From the NCBI GenBank assembly GCA_903847205.1, contig CAINDA010000052.1, positions 95,959 through 159,958 of the forward strand: DNA of 64,000 nt, given 5' to 3'. Shown here in pieces: positions 44,235 to 53,709 of the stretch; positions within the stretch are counted from its first letter, which is position 1, and each line of letters begins with the position of its first letter. A program made the translations under genes and the position numbers. The notes below the pieces were generated by a model. It was not told the origin of the DNA, ran no database searches, and saw nothing but the letters and a program-made list of their open reading frames with translations. Source of the DNA: an uncultured Bacteroidota bacterium. GTDB lineage: Bacteria > Bacteroidota > Bacteroidia > 2-12-FULL-35-15.

Positions 44235-45512
44235 ATGGTAGAAAAACTTATTTCGTTTTCATTACGTAACCGCATTGCAGTTTTGCTCATTGCTCTTTGC
44301 CTATTTGTTTTGGGCATCTATGAAGTACGGCACAATCCGGTTGATGCAATTCCAGACCTATCCGAAAACCAGGTAATTGTTTTTACTGATTGGATGGGGC
44401 GCAGCCCTCAGGTGATTGAAGACCAGGTTACCTATCCTCTTGTTGCAAATCTTCAGGGCATTCCTAAATTAAAAAACATAAGAGGCGCATCTATGTTCGG
44501 AATGAGTTTCGTGTATCTTGTATTTGAAGATAACGTAGATATATATTGGGCAAGAACAAGAGTAGCAGAGCGTTTAAACTTTGCACAAAAACTTTTACCG
44601 GAAGGAATTTCTCCTACAATCGGCCCTGATGGAACGGGTGTCGGGCACATCTTCTGGTATTCGCTTGATGCAAAAGGCTACGATCTCGGCGAACAGCGGG
44701 CCTTACAGGATTGGTATATCAAGTTTGCGCTGCAGACCGTTCCGGGTGTAAGCGAAGTCGCATCCTTCGGCGGTTTTCAAAAACAATATCAGATAATTAT
44801 CGATCCTGTAAAACTGAATTACTACAACCTATCCATGATGGATGTTCTGAAAGCAGTGAAATCAAACAACAATGATGTCGGCGGCAGGAAATTTGAAATG
44901 AGCGACAAGTCTTACATAGTGCGCGGTTTGGGCTATATCAAATCAATTGCAGAAATTGAAAACATTCCTCTCAGCACTTCCAACAATGTGCCGATACGTA
45001 TAAAGGATGCCGGCTCAGTGCAGATGGGCGGCGACATACGCTATGGAATTTTTGATGAAAACGGAGAAGGTGAAAAAGTCGGAGGCATTGTGGTAATGCG
45101 CTACGGCGAAAATGCAGATGCTGTTATTAAAAATGTAAAAACAAAAATGGAAGAGGTTGAGAAAGGACTTCCTGAAGGCATAAAAATTCATATTGATTAC
45201 GACAGAAGCGGATTGATTGAAGAAGCAGTCGGTTCAGTAAAAGAAACATTGCTTGAAGTGTTCATCAGTGTTTCAATTATTGTTTTGATATTTTTATTTC
45301 ATTGGCGGAGCGCTGTCATCATTCTAATTCAGATTCCAATTTCAGTTGCATCAAGTTTTATCCTACTCAATTTGCTGGGATTTTCATCAAACATAATGTC
45401 GCTTACTGGTATTGCTTTAGCTGTAGGAGTGATTGTTGATGACGGCATTGTAATGGTCGAAAATGCTTACAGGCATTTGAGTGAAGCGCAGCTGAAAGAA
45501 GATTCGAAATGA
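44235..45512 (+). CDS. cusA: CusA-type RND efflux pump, N-terminal part (TM1-TM4)
   Basis: 425 residues, starting MVEKLISFSLRNRIAVLL, match the N-terminus of CusA/CzcA. They cover TM1, the first periplasmic domain (DLSENQVIVFTDWMGRSPQVIEDQ, WARTRVAERLNFA, GTGVGHIFWYSL) and TM2-TM4, with the acidic pair of the proton path in TM4 (VGVIVDDGIVMVENAYRHL). The ORF stops right after TM4, at SEAQLKEDSK. The rest is the ORF at 38017-39915, 4.3 kb upstream. Joined, KEDSK followed by MDKKERLKIIEKSS reads as a normal TM4-TM5 loop. It begins after a repeat block and is followed by a P-type ATPase gene. Confidence 0.9.
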   Translation: MVEKLISFSLRNRIAVLLIALCLFVLGIYEVRHNPVDAIPDLSENQVIVFTDWMGRSPQVIEDQVTYPLVANLQGIPKLKNIRGASMFGMSFVYLVFEDNVDIYWARTRVAERLNFAQKLLPEGISPTIGPDGTGVGHIFWYSLDAKGYDLGEQRALQDWYIKFALQTVPGVSEVASFGGFQKQYQIIIDPVKLNYYNLSMMDVLKAVKSNNNDVGGRKFEMSDKSYIVRGLGYIKSIAEIENIPLSTSNNVPIRIKDAGSVQMGGDIRYGIFDENGEGEKVGGIVVMRYGENADAVIKNVKTKMEEVEKGLPEGIKIHIDYDRSGLIEEAVGSVKETLLEVFISVSIIVLIFLFHWRSAVIILIQIPISVASSFILLNLLGFSSNIMSLTGIALAVGVIVDDGIVMVENAYRHLSEAQLKEDSK

Positions 45513-45673
45513 TTCACTCTGAACTAAATTGCAGAAGTCAAAAAATAAACCCTCAATGAACAAAGATTAAATGAGATACATCACCGCCTGATTTGATGAA
45601 TGTCATTCTTTAACAATTCAGTTTATTTCATTTTTACACTGCCCTCATTATTTTTATGCTGAAAATGTAAAAA

Positions 45674-48382
45674 ATGAAATCCATACAATATCCGATAGAA
45701 TCCCCGCATTCCCTCAGCAGTAAAGAAATCCGAGAAATATTTAATGTGGATGAAGGAAGAGGCCTGTCGCAGACTGAAGCCGAAGAAAGACTCAAACATT
45801 TCGGAAAAAACACGATCAAAGAAAAAAAATCCGAAAGCCCCCTTATAATTTTCCTGCGCCAATTCAAAGGCCCTTTCGTGATTCTCCTGTTCATTGCGGC
45901 CGGCCTGTCATTTTATTTTAATGAATGGATGGATTGCATTGCAATCCTTATAGTGCTTGTTATTAATGCAATTATCGGATTCATTATGGAGTATCAGGCC
46001 GATCTTTCAATGCAGGCATTAAAACAGTTAACCAAAATAAATTCAAAAGTTATTCGCGACGGCAAACTGAAAGAAATTCCTTCTGATGAAATTGTTCCCG
46101 GCGATATTTTATTTGCCGAAGCCGGCGACATCGTGCCTGCTGATGCAAGAATATTTAATTTTTCTCAGCTTCAGGTTGATGAATCAGCGCTTACGGGTGA
46201 ATCCGCAGCGGTGGATAAACAATATATAATTTTGGAAACTAATGCTGTTCTTGCCGATAGAGTCAATATGCTTTATAAAGGAACATTTGTAACAAAAGGG
46301 AATGTAAAGGCTGTTGTTACTGCTGCTGCAATGGAAACCGAACTCGGAAAAATTGCGGCAATGGTTCAATCAGCGAAGAGAGACAGCACACCGCTTGAAA
46401 AAAAAATCGAAAAATTCAGCAAAAAAATTTTGTGGCTGACTGTAATTCTTATTATTCTGATTTTTTCAGCAGGAGTTTTGGAAGGCGACGATGTTTTTAA
46501 AATACTTCAGATTTCCATCGCCCTTTCTGTAGCAGCCATTCCGGAAGGGCTTCCGATTGTAACCACACTTGCATTAGCACAGGGGATGTTAAGAATGTCG
46601 AGGCACAGCGTAATTGTTAAAAGGCTGGAGGCGGTTGAAACACTTGGAGGAACAAATGTAATCTGCGCAGATAAAACAGGAACACTTACTCTGAACAAAA
46701 TAGAAGTAAATATAATTTTAACACCTGATGAAAAAATAGAAATAAAAACTGAAGCCGGGAAACCCTCAATTGACGGAACATCCCAACCGACTTTCATCAT
46801 TCATCAGGCAGGTAAAAGTTTTGATCTGATAAAAAAGATTTCTGTTTTATGCAGCACAGCGGAATTGATTTTTAAAAACGGAGAAATAAAAGAAGTTGGA
46901 GATCCTTTAGAAACAGGGCTTTTAAAATTTGCTTACAGCCAGGGAATTGAAATCGAATCTTTCAGGGAGCAACATAAAAAAATAAAAGAGGAGCCGTTTT
47001 CATCAGAAACAAAAATAATGGCCAGCCTTCACGCAGCAGGTGAAAATTATTTCATTGCAGCGAAAGGAGCAGTAGAAGAGGTATTGAAGCGATGTACCCA
47101 TCTTTTTTTTAAGGGGGAAATAATTGCGATGGATGAATCACAAGTGAAAAAGTGGACAAGCGAAGCTGAAAAACTTGCGCATTCGGGATTGAAAATAATT
47201 GCTTCTGCTTTTCTGGAAATAAAAGAGGTTCCGGAAAAATTGTCGGAGAACCTTGTTTTTGCCGGATTAATAGGAATGCTTGACCCGCCGCGGGAAGATG
47301 TTTATGCTGCAATTCAGGAGTGCAAGTCGGCAGGAATAAATGTAATAATGATTACCGGCGATAATCCTGCAACAGCTAAAAACATAGGGCTTAAACTCGG
47401 ACTGATTGATTCAGAAAACGAAGAAGTAATCAATGGCAGAGAAATGTCTGATTATGAAAATCTCACCGAGACAGAAAAAAACCGCTGGCTGAATACAAAA
47501 ATTTTTGCCCGTGTAAGCCCAAAACAAAAACTCGATTTAGTAAAAGTATTTCAGGAAAAAAATTTAGTTGTCGGCATGACCGGCGATGGAGTAAATGATG
47601 CTCCCGCTTTAAAAAAGGCCGACATCGGAATTGCAATGGGACTCAGAGGAACGCAGGCAGCGCAGGCGGCCGCTGATATGATTCTCAAAGATGATTCGTT
47701 TTCATCTATCGTTCTTGCCGTGAAACAAGGCAGAATAATTTTTGAGAATATCCGAAAGTTTGTAGTATTTCTTATTTCCTGTAATATTGCTGAACTGCTT
47801 ATCATTTCTTTCTCTGCCGTTATGAATCTGCATTACAGCCTGCTCCCGTTGCAGATTTTATTCATCAATATTATTACAGACGTTTTACCCGCGCTGGCGC
47901 TGGGCGTAACCAAAGGAAGCGATTTAATAATGACGGAACTGCCACGGAATTCCAATGAACCGATTATTGATCGGCCTCGCTGGATTTCAATTTTTGTTTA
48001 CTCCATTGTTATAACTTTTTGCACACTCGGTGCCGTCTTATTTTCTCACATCCTAATACCTGAATCCGAAAGACACAATCCGGATTTGTGCAATAATATT
48101 TTATTTATCACTCTCATCCTAAGTCAGCTTTGGCATGTATTTAATATGTCAGCAGAAAATTCGAAATCATTTTTCAAAACCGATGTATTCACTAACAAAT
48201 ATGTATGGCTTGCCGCAGCAACCTGCCTGCTGTTTACTTTTGGGGCCTATCTGGTTCCGCCCGCAGCAAAAGTGCTGTCATTGCTTTCTTTAAGGCCGCA
48301 GGATCTTGCCGTCATGTTTGGATTCAGTCTGCTTTCAATGGTAATCAATCAAATCTTAAAGCGGACAAAAATTATTTTATAA
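45674..48382 (+). CDS. Cation-translocating P-type ATPase (type II, SERCA-like)
   Basis: This is a 902-residue P2-type ATPase. It has an N-terminal cation-ATPase-N domain and ten membrane segments. The actuator motif is LTGESAAV at ~173-180, the TM4 ion site is AAIPEGLP at ~287-294, and the phosphorylated aspartate is D333 (CADKTGTLT). Nucleotide-binding KGAVEEVL, MLDPPRED, MITGDNPATA and GMTGDGVNDAPAL are all present. Family members move Ca2+ or other cations. It lacks CPC and metal-binding domains, so it is not a P1B copper pump despite the cus genes upstream. The substrate cannot be settled by eye. Confidence 0.93.
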   Translation: MKSIQYPIESPHSLSSKEIREIFNVDEGRGLSQTEAEERLKHFGKNTIKEKKSESPLIIFLRQFKGPFVILLFIAAGLSFYFNEWMDCIAILIVLVINAIIGFIMEYQADLSMQALKQLTKINSKVIRDGKLKEIPSDEIVPGDILFAEAGDIVPADARIFNFSQLQVDESALTGESAAVDKQYIILETNAVLADRVNMLYKGTFVTKGNVKAVVTAAAMETELGKIAAMVQSAKRDSTPLEKKIEKFSKKILWLTVILIILIFSAGVLEGDDVFKILQISIALSVAAIPEGLPIVTTLALAQGMLRMSRHSVIVKRLEAVETLGGTNVICADKTGTLTLNKIEVNIILTPDEKIEIKTEAGKPSIDGTSQPTFIIHQAGKSFDLIKKISVLCSTAELIFKNGEIKEVGDPLETGLLKFAYSQGIEIESFREQHKKIKEEPFSSETKIMASLHAAGENYFIAAKGAVEEVLKRCTHLFFKGEIIAMDESQVKKWTSEAEKLAHSGLKIIASAFLEIKEVPEKLSENLVFAGLIGMLDPPREDVYAAIQECKSAGINVIMITGDNPATAKNIGLKLGLIDSENEEVINGREMSDYENLTETEKNRWLNTKIFARVSPKQKLDLVKVFQEKNLVVGMTGDGVNDAPALKKADIGIAMGLRGTQAAQAAADMILKDDSFSSIVLAVKQGRIIFENIRKFVVFLISCNIAELLIISFSAVMNLHYSLLPLQILFINIITDVLPALALGVTKGSDLIMTELPRNSNEPIIDRPRWISIFVYSIVITFCTLGAVLFSHILIPESERHNPDLCNNILFITLILSQLWHVFNMSAENSKSFFKTDVFTNKYVWLAAATCLLFTFGAYLVPPAAKVLSLLSLRPQDLAVMFGFSLLSMVINQILKRTKIIL

Positions 48383-48437
48383 TAAAATCCAATCACGCTT
48401 TTGTAAAATATAAAGTTGAGGTAAATTTACCACAGCG

Positions 48438-48470
48438 AATCCTGACAGGTTTCTAAAACCTGTCAGGATT
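48438..48470. repeat. 33-bp palindrome (GTTTCTAAAAC core)
   Basis: Arms AATCCTGACAGGTTTC and AAAACCTGTCAGGATT (one mismatch) flank a central T. Same length and plan as 1050-1082. It lies downstream of the ATPase gene and may terminate it. Confidence 0.8.
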
Positions 48471-48551
48471 ATTACACCGTACATATAATTCATAGAATAC
48501 GCGGAAATTTCTACGCGCAAAGAATTACAAAATGTATTTGAAGCAATTATA

Positions 48552-48559
48552 TATCTTTG
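48552..48559 (+). promoter_or_regulatory. Candidate -7 element for kynU
   Basis: TATCTTTG, ~90 bp upstream of the kynU ATG. The nearest TTG lies 11 bp upstream, closer than the usual spacing, so the call is tentative. Elsewhere in 48383-48647 I see only the palindrome at 48438. Confidence 0.4.
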
Positions 48560-48647
48560 AATGTTTCAAATAGTTTACTGCAGCACATCCATCAGTAGAA
48601 AATAATAAAGAAAAAACCGAAATTTACAATCCGATAAGGCATAAATT

Positions 48648-49937
48648 ATGACGTACGAAAACACTCTTGAATTTGCAAAACAACAGGATGCTCATGATCC
48701 TTTAAAAAGCTATAGAAATAAATTTTATTTCCCGGTGATAAACGGCTCTGAAGCAATTTACTTTACAGGGAATTCATTGGGATTGCAGCCAAAGTCTTTG
48801 CAGGATTATGTTTTAAATGAATTGGAAGACTGGGCTTCTTTCGGTGTAGAGGGCCACTTTCATGCACGCAGCCCCTGGCTTTCCTACCATGAAAAATTTG
48901 CTGCGCCTGTTGCAAAAATTGTCGGTGCAGAACCCGATGAAATTGTAGTGATGAATCAGCTTACAGTTAATCTTCATTTACTGATGGTAAGTTTTTACCG
49001 TCCGAAAAATGAGCGCTATAAAATTTTATGTGAAGCAAAAGCATTTCCTTCCGATCAATACGCTGTAGAATCACAGGTAAAATTTCATGGTTATAAACCG
49101 GAAGATGCCATCATTGAGGTATCACCTCGTGAAGGTGAATATTGTATCCATCATGAAGATATTTTAGAAGCAATTGAAAAAAATAAAAATTCAATTGCCC
49201 TCGTTATGATAGGCGGAGTAAATTATTACAACGGGCAGGTGTTCGATATGAAGGCCATCACAGAAGCCGGTCACAAAGCAGGCGCAGTAGTCGGTTTCGA
49301 TCTTGCACATGCTGCCGGAAATTTAAAATTACACCTCCACGATTGGAATGTTGACTTTGCCTGCTGGTGCACTTACAAATATTTAAATTCCGGGCCAGGG
49401 AGTGTCGGCGGTGTTTTTATTCATCAGAATCATTTGAATAATCCTGTCACTCCCCGATTTACCGGCTGGTGGGGCCACGATAAGCAGACGCGTTTTAAAA
49501 TGGAAAAAGGATTTGTTCCTATGCCTACTGCCGAAGCTTGGCAGATAAGCAATGCACCGGTTTTATCAATGGCGGCCCACAAAGCATCTGTCGATATTTT
49601 TAATGAAGCAGGCATGGACACACTCACTGCAAAGGCCGAATTGCTTACCGGTTATTTAGAATTTATTATTGACGAAACAAATAATAAACGCAATCTCAGA
49701 AATGAAAAGCAAGCGGGCTTCCTTGAAATAATAACGCCCCGCGATAAAAAACAGCGCGGCTGCCAGATTTCAATTGTTGCACACGGACATGGTAAAGATT
49801 TGTTTAATAAACTTACCACAGCCGGCGTAATTTCCGATTGGCGGGAACCCAATGTTATACGCTGCGCCCCTGTTCCATTGTATAATTCATTCGAAGATGT
49901 TTTCAAATTCGGCGAAATTTTAATGGACTGTTTATAA
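48648..49937 (+). CDS. kynU: Kynureninase
   Basis: This PLP enzyme cleaves kynurenine or 3-hydroxykynurenine to (hydroxy)anthranilate and alanine in the cytoplasm. In 429 residues: the FPSD loop at 133-136 (EAKAFPSDQYAVES), PLP-ring contact D218 (VGFDLAHAAGN), Schiff-base lysine K244 (CTYKYLNSGPGS) and GWWGH at ~278. It is 69 bp upstream of kmo, so the pair covers two successive steps of the kynurenine branch of NAD synthesis. No tryptophan dioxygenase or HAAO gene is in the window. Confidence 0.96.
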   Translation: MTYENTLEFAKQQDAHDPLKSYRNKFYFPVINGSEAIYFTGNSLGLQPKSLQDYVLNELEDWASFGVEGHFHARSPWLSYHEKFAAPVAKIVGAEPDEIVVMNQLTVNLHLLMVSFYRPKNERYKILCEAKAFPSDQYAVESQVKFHGYKPEDAIIEVSPREGEYCIHHEDILEAIEKNKNSIALVMIGGVNYYNGQVFDMKAITEAGHKAGAVVGFDLAHAAGNLKLHLHDWNVDFACWCTYKYLNSGPGSVGGVFIHQNHLNNPVTPRFTGWWGHDKQTRFKMEKGFVPMPTAEAWQISNAPVLSMAAHKASVDIFNEAGMDTLTAKAELLTGYLEFIIDETNNKRNLRNEKQAGFLEIITPRDKKQRGCQISIVAHGHGKDLFNKLTTAGVISDWREPNVIRCAPVPLYNSFEDVFKFGEILMDCL

Positions 49938-50006
49938 CCTTAAACCCTTAGACCTCCCAACTTTAAACTCTTTAACTTTAAACTTTCAAACTGATTTTAA
50001 ATAACT
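49938..50006. repeat. Low-complexity AACTTTAAACTTT spacer
   Basis: CTTTAAACTCTTTAACTTTAA and related words fill the kynU-kmo gap. This looks like another interspersed simple-repeat family. Confidence 0.5.
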
Positions 50007-51350
50007 ATGAGTAAAAAAGTAACAATAGTCGGTGCCGGATTAGTCGGTTCACTTTTATCAATATATCTGGCAAAGCGCGGATACACTGTAAATATATTTG
50101 AGCGCAGATCCGATATGCGCAAAGAAAAAATGTCTGCCGGCAAATCCATAAACCTTGCCCTGAGCGACCGCGGATGGCGGGGATTAGAGGGTATCGGCAT
50201 CGCAGATGAAATCCGGAAAATTGCAATTCCGATGTTCGGAAGATTTATACATCTCAAAAACGGTTCAACTTCTTTTCAGCCTTACGGAAAAAAAGAGCAG
50301 GCAATTTACTCTGTTTCCCGTGCTGATATAAATATGAAATTAATGGACCTGGCGGAACAGCAGCCGAATGTGAAAATTCATTTTAATGAACGCTGTACAA
50401 CGCTTGACAGGAATGCCGTTGAAGCACATTTCGAAAACAGTGGTTCACAAAAAACTACTGCTGTAAAGAGCGATTTAGTTTTCGGCGCCGACGGCGCATT
50501 TGCTGCATCCCGCTTAAACATGCAGCTTTCAAGCGACCGCTTTGAATACAACCAGCATTATATTGAAGCAGGTTATAAAGAATTAATTATCCCTCCCGGT
50601 GCAGCCGGAGAATTTTTAATTGAAAAAAATGCGCTGCACATCTGGCCGCGCGGAACCTTCATGATGATTGCACTTCCCAATACTGACGGTAATTTTACAT
50701 GTACTTTATTTTTACCTTTCGAAGGAGAAAAATCTTTTACAAGTTTAAAAACACGGGAACAGGTTAAGCTGTTTTTCGAAACAGAATTCCCTGATGCTGT
50801 TCCCCTGATGCCTACTCTTATTGATGATTTCATGAATAACCCTACGTCGTCTTTAGTAACTGTAAAATGTTTTCCATGGACCTTTGATAATAAAATAGGC
50901 CTTATCGGCGATGCAGCGCATGCAATAGTTCCTTTCTACGGACAGGGCATGAACTGCGGGTTTGAGGATTGTGTTGTATTAAATGAATTGATAGAAAAAC
51001 ACAAAGAAAACTGGAATGAAATTTTCCCGGAATATCAGTCGCTCCGCAAACCTGATGCAGATGCAATTGCCGATCTTGCAATTATGAATTTCATTGAGAT
51101 GCGCGATAAAACCGCAGACCCTAAATTTTTACTTCAGAAAAAAATAGAAGCCCGCTTCAGCGAAAAACATCCTGACAAATGGATACCTCTTTATTCGATG
51201 GTGACATACAGTCCGCATATCCGCTACTCTGCTGCTTTTCAAAATGGACAGAAGCAGGAAGCCATCATGCAGAAAATAATGGCTGCTGCAGATATTGATA
51301 AGAAGTGGGACAGTGATGAAGTGGAAAAAGAAATTTTGAAGTATCTTTAA
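50007..51350 (+). CDS. kmo: Kynurenine 3-monooxygenase
   Basis: This is an FAD- and NADPH-dependent hydroxylase that makes 3-hydroxykynurenine. The 447-residue sequence has the dinucleotide motif VGAGLVGS (G9, G11, G14), FERRSDMR, a conserved SRADIN around R105, the DG motif FGADGAFAASR at ~159-169 and the GD motif LIGDAAHAIVPFYGQGMNCGFEDC at ~299-322. The C-terminal helical region corresponds to the membrane-associating part of the family. It follows kynU as a two-gene operon. Confidence 0.96.
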   Translation: MSKKVTIVGAGLVGSLLSIYLAKRGYTVNIFERRSDMRKEKMSAGKSINLALSDRGWRGLEGIGIADEIRKIAIPMFGRFIHLKNGSTSFQPYGKKEQAIYSVSRADINMKLMDLAEQQPNVKIHFNERCTTLDRNAVEAHFENSGSQKTTAVKSDLVFGADGAFAASRLNMQLSSDRFEYNQHYIEAGYKELIIPPGAAGEFLIEKNALHIWPRGTFMMIALPNTDGNFTCTLFLPFEGEKSFTSLKTREQVKLFFETEFPDAVPLMPTLIDDFMNNPTSSLVTVKCFPWTFDNKIGLIGDAAHAIVPFYGQGMNCGFEDCVVLNELIEKHKENWNEIFPEYQSLRKPDADAIADLAIMNFIEMRDKTADPKFLLQKKIEARFSEKHPDKWIPLYSMVTYSPHIRYSAAFQNGQKQEAIMQKIMAAADIDKKWDSDEVEKEILKYL

Positions 51351-51351
51351 A

Positions 51352-51425
51352 TAGTACAATGTATTATGTACGAAGTATTATGAAAGCGCAATTCACAATA
51401 CTTAATACTTCGTACATACTACTTT
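51352..51425. repeat. Inverted repeat of the TACTTAATAC family
   Basis: GTATTATGTACGAAGTATTATG and ATACTTAATACTTCGTACATAC are arms around a short loop, in the kmo downstream gap. Confidence 0.85.
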
Positions 51426-51429
51426 TCAA

Positions 51430-51732
51430 ATGATTTACCTTAAAAAATATCTGATCGTAAAACTGCTGCTCGAAAATGTGAGCAGATATGAGTTGATGGG
51501 TATATACCGGCCTCAGGCTTATGTTAAAGGAGCAAAAAGCTATTGTACCGAATGCCAGATTGAACTTTATAAAAAGCCAATAGAGCAGGGACAGAGCGTA
51601 GTTTTAAATGCTGTTCTTTATGCCCCTCACGGATACGGCGAACATTTAAAACAAGGAAGTTTGTTAACTTTACGAAATGGAATAGAAATTGAGGCCAAAG
51701 CTGTAGTATTGGAAATTATCGGTTATAAATAA
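51430..51732 (+). CDS. Hypothetical protein, 100 residues
   Basis: This is a small, probably cytoplasmic, beta-rich protein (KSYCTECQIELYKKPI, QGSLLTLRNGIEIEAKAVVLEI) whose pattern resembles the second or third barrel domain of elongation-factor-Tu-like proteins. I cannot assign it further. It begins just after a repeat element and is 102 bp upstream of the TPR gene. Confidence 0.6.
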   Translation: MIYLKKYLIVKLLLENVSRYELMGIYRPQAYVKGAKSYCTECQIELYKKPIEQGQSVVLNAVLYAPHGYGEHLKQGSLLTLRNGIEIEAKAVVLEIIGYK

Positions 51733-51795
51733 TTTTGGCAGAAATTACAGGACAAAATTTTATTCTTTTCTTTTAAACATTAATTTTATTAACGC

Positions 51796-51814
51796 CTCTC
51801 TCCTTTGGAGAGAG
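51796..51814. repeat. CTCTCTCC-TTT-GGAGAGAG hairpin
   Basis: An 8-bp perfect stem with a TTT loop, ~20 bp before the TTG start of the TPR gene. It belongs in style to the Bacteroidota G+C-rich interspersed repeats (compare the insertion in gatA). Confidence 0.7.
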
Positions 51815-51834
51815 ATAAAGGGTAAGGGCACACT

Positions 51835-53709
51835 TTGAAACATTTTAAACACATATTATTTCTTTTTGCATTTGCATTCTCCTGCCTGCACAGCACTGCG
51901 CAGCAAAGCCAGGATGAGCAACTGGCATCACAGTTTTATCAAAATAAAGAATTTGATAAAGCGCTCGATTATTACGAAAAGCTTTACAACAAAAAATCAC
52001 CTCAAGAGTTTTACAGTCCTTATTTGAATTGCCTTTTAGAAACAAAAGATTTTAAGAAGGCTGAAAAAATCGTAAAAAAACAAATCAAACAAAATCCAGA
52101 AAGTCCTAATTTCATTGTCGATCTCGGTACAGTTTATGCACAGGGCGACGAGCCTGATAAAGCCAAAACTGCCTGGGAACTGGCCGTCAAATCTATCAGA
52201 CAGGATGATCAGGTATTTACCGCTGCAAATGCACTTATTGAAATTCATCAATACGATTATGCTATTGCGGCATATTTAAAAGGCAGAAAAATTTCACAGA
52301 ACGCCTACCCCTACAGCTTCGAATTAGCCTCTGTATATGCACTCAAGGGTGATAAACACGCAATGGTTAATGAATATTTAGATGTACTTGAATCAGCCGA
52401 TTCATACATTCAAAGCGTGCAGAATGCTTTACAGACAACCTTTGGAAATGATGCCGACATTCAGCAAAACGAATTTTTAAGAACTGAATTATTAAAACGG
52501 ATCACAAAAAGTCCTGATAAAACAATACTTTCAGAGCTGTTGATATGGATGCAGCTGCAGCAGAAAGATTTTGAAGGAGCTTTTGTTCAAGCGAAAGCCT
52601 TGGATAAACGCAAAAAAGAAGAAGGCGGCAGGTTAATGAGTTTAGCGCAGATCTGCGTAGAGAACGAAAATTATGAAATGGCCGTAAAGTCCTATGAATA
52701 CGTGATTTCAAAGGGGCACGACAACTATCTTTACGGCCAGGCACGCACAGAATTGTTAGATGTATATTATAAAAAGATTGTTATCAAAGGCATTTATACA
52801 ACAGAAGACTTACTGGAGCTTGAAAAAAATTACAATATCGCCATCAATGAACTCGGAAAAGCGGCGGGAACTTTTGGAGTGCTGGTACAAGGGAACTATG
52901 CGATGGCCGACTTTGGAGGATCTTCCATATTAATAAAAAACTTTGCTCATCTTGAGGCTTTTTATTTGAACAAAACAAAAGAAGCAATTGCTCTGTTAGA
53001 AGAAGCTGTAGTATTGCCGAAATTCCCTCCTTCTATACAAGCAGAGTGCAAATTAGAATTAGCAGATATTTTATTAATGACGGGTGATATTTGGGAAGCC
53101 TCGCTTCGATACTCACAGGTGGAAAAAGCTTTCAAGCATGATGCCATTGGTCAGGAAGCAAAATTCAGAAATGCAAAAATCTCCTATTACACCGGTGATT
53201 TTAAATGGGCGCAGGCGCAGCTGGATGTGCTCAAAGGCGCAACATCAAAGCTCATTGCAAATGATGCCATGGATCTTTCATTATTGATAAGCGATGCCCT
53301 TGCCATTGATACCAATGTTGCACCCTTAATGATATACTCCCGTGCCGATTTACTTGCATTTCAAAACAAAGACGATCAGGCAATACTAACACTTGATTCA
53401 ATCAATACGCTGTTTCCAAAACATGCTTTGGCAGATGAAATACTTTATAAAAAAGCCCACATAGAATTAAAACACTTTAAATATGTCGAAGCCGCAGCCT
53501 TTTACGAGGAGATTGTAAAAAATTACGGCGATGATATTTTAGGCGATGATGCACTTTTTAAATTAGCAGAACTGAATGAAAATCAATTTAAAAATCCGGA
53601 TAAGGCAAAAGAATTGTACCGCCAGCTGCTCGAAAAATATCCCGGAAGTTTATATATGGTTGAAGCGCGCAAACGATACAGAAAATTAAGAGGTGATGCT
53701 ATTAATTAA
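51835..53709 (+). CDS. Secreted TPR-repeat protein
   Basis: This 624-residue protein starts with TTG (no ATG fits) and has a signal peptide KHFKHILFLFAFAFSCLHSTAQ. The mature protein is built of TPR-like helix pairs throughout (QFYQNKEFDKALDYYEKLYNK, VDLGTVYAQGDEPDKAKTAWELA, ALADEILYKKAHIELKHFKYVEAAAFYEEIVKNY). Such periplasmic TPR proteins act as scaffolds; the partner is unknown. Its stop codon is immediately followed by the ATG of the next gene, so the two are translationally coupled. Confidence 0.85.
   Translation: MKHFKHILFLFAFAFSCLHSTAQQSQDEQLASQFYQNKEFDKALDYYEKLYNKKSPQEFYSPYLNCLLETKDFKKAEKIVKKQIKQNPESPNFIVDLGTVYAQGDEPDKAKTAWELAVKSIRQDDQVFTAANALIEIHQYDYAIAAYLKGRKISQNAYPYSFELASVYALKGDKHAMVNEYLDVLESADSYIQSVQNALQTTFGNDADIQQNEFLRTELLKRITKSPDKTILSELLIWMQLQQKDFEGAFVQAKALDKRKKEEGGRLMSLAQICVENENYEMAVKSYEYVISKGHDNYLYGQARTELLDVYYKKIVIKGIYTTEDLLELEKNYNIAINELGKAAGTFGVLVQGNYAMADFGGSSILIKNFAHLEAFYLNKTKEAIALLEEAVVLPKFPPSIQAECKLELADILLMTGDIWEASLRYSQVEKAFKHDAIGQEAKFRNAKISYYTGDFKWAQAQLDVLKGATSKLIANDAMDLSLLISDALAIDTNVAPLMIYSRADLLAFQNKDDQAILTLDSINTLFPKHALADEILYKKAHIELKHFKYVEAAAFYEEIVKNYGDDILGDDALFKLAELNENQFKNPDKAKELYRQLLEKYPGSLYMVEARKRYRKLRGDAIN

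Noticed and set aside
45674..48382. P1B copper-exporting ATPase partner of the cus genes
   Set aside because: No CPC motif or N-terminal metal-binding domain; PEGLP and the SERCA-like N-domain indicate a type II cation pump.
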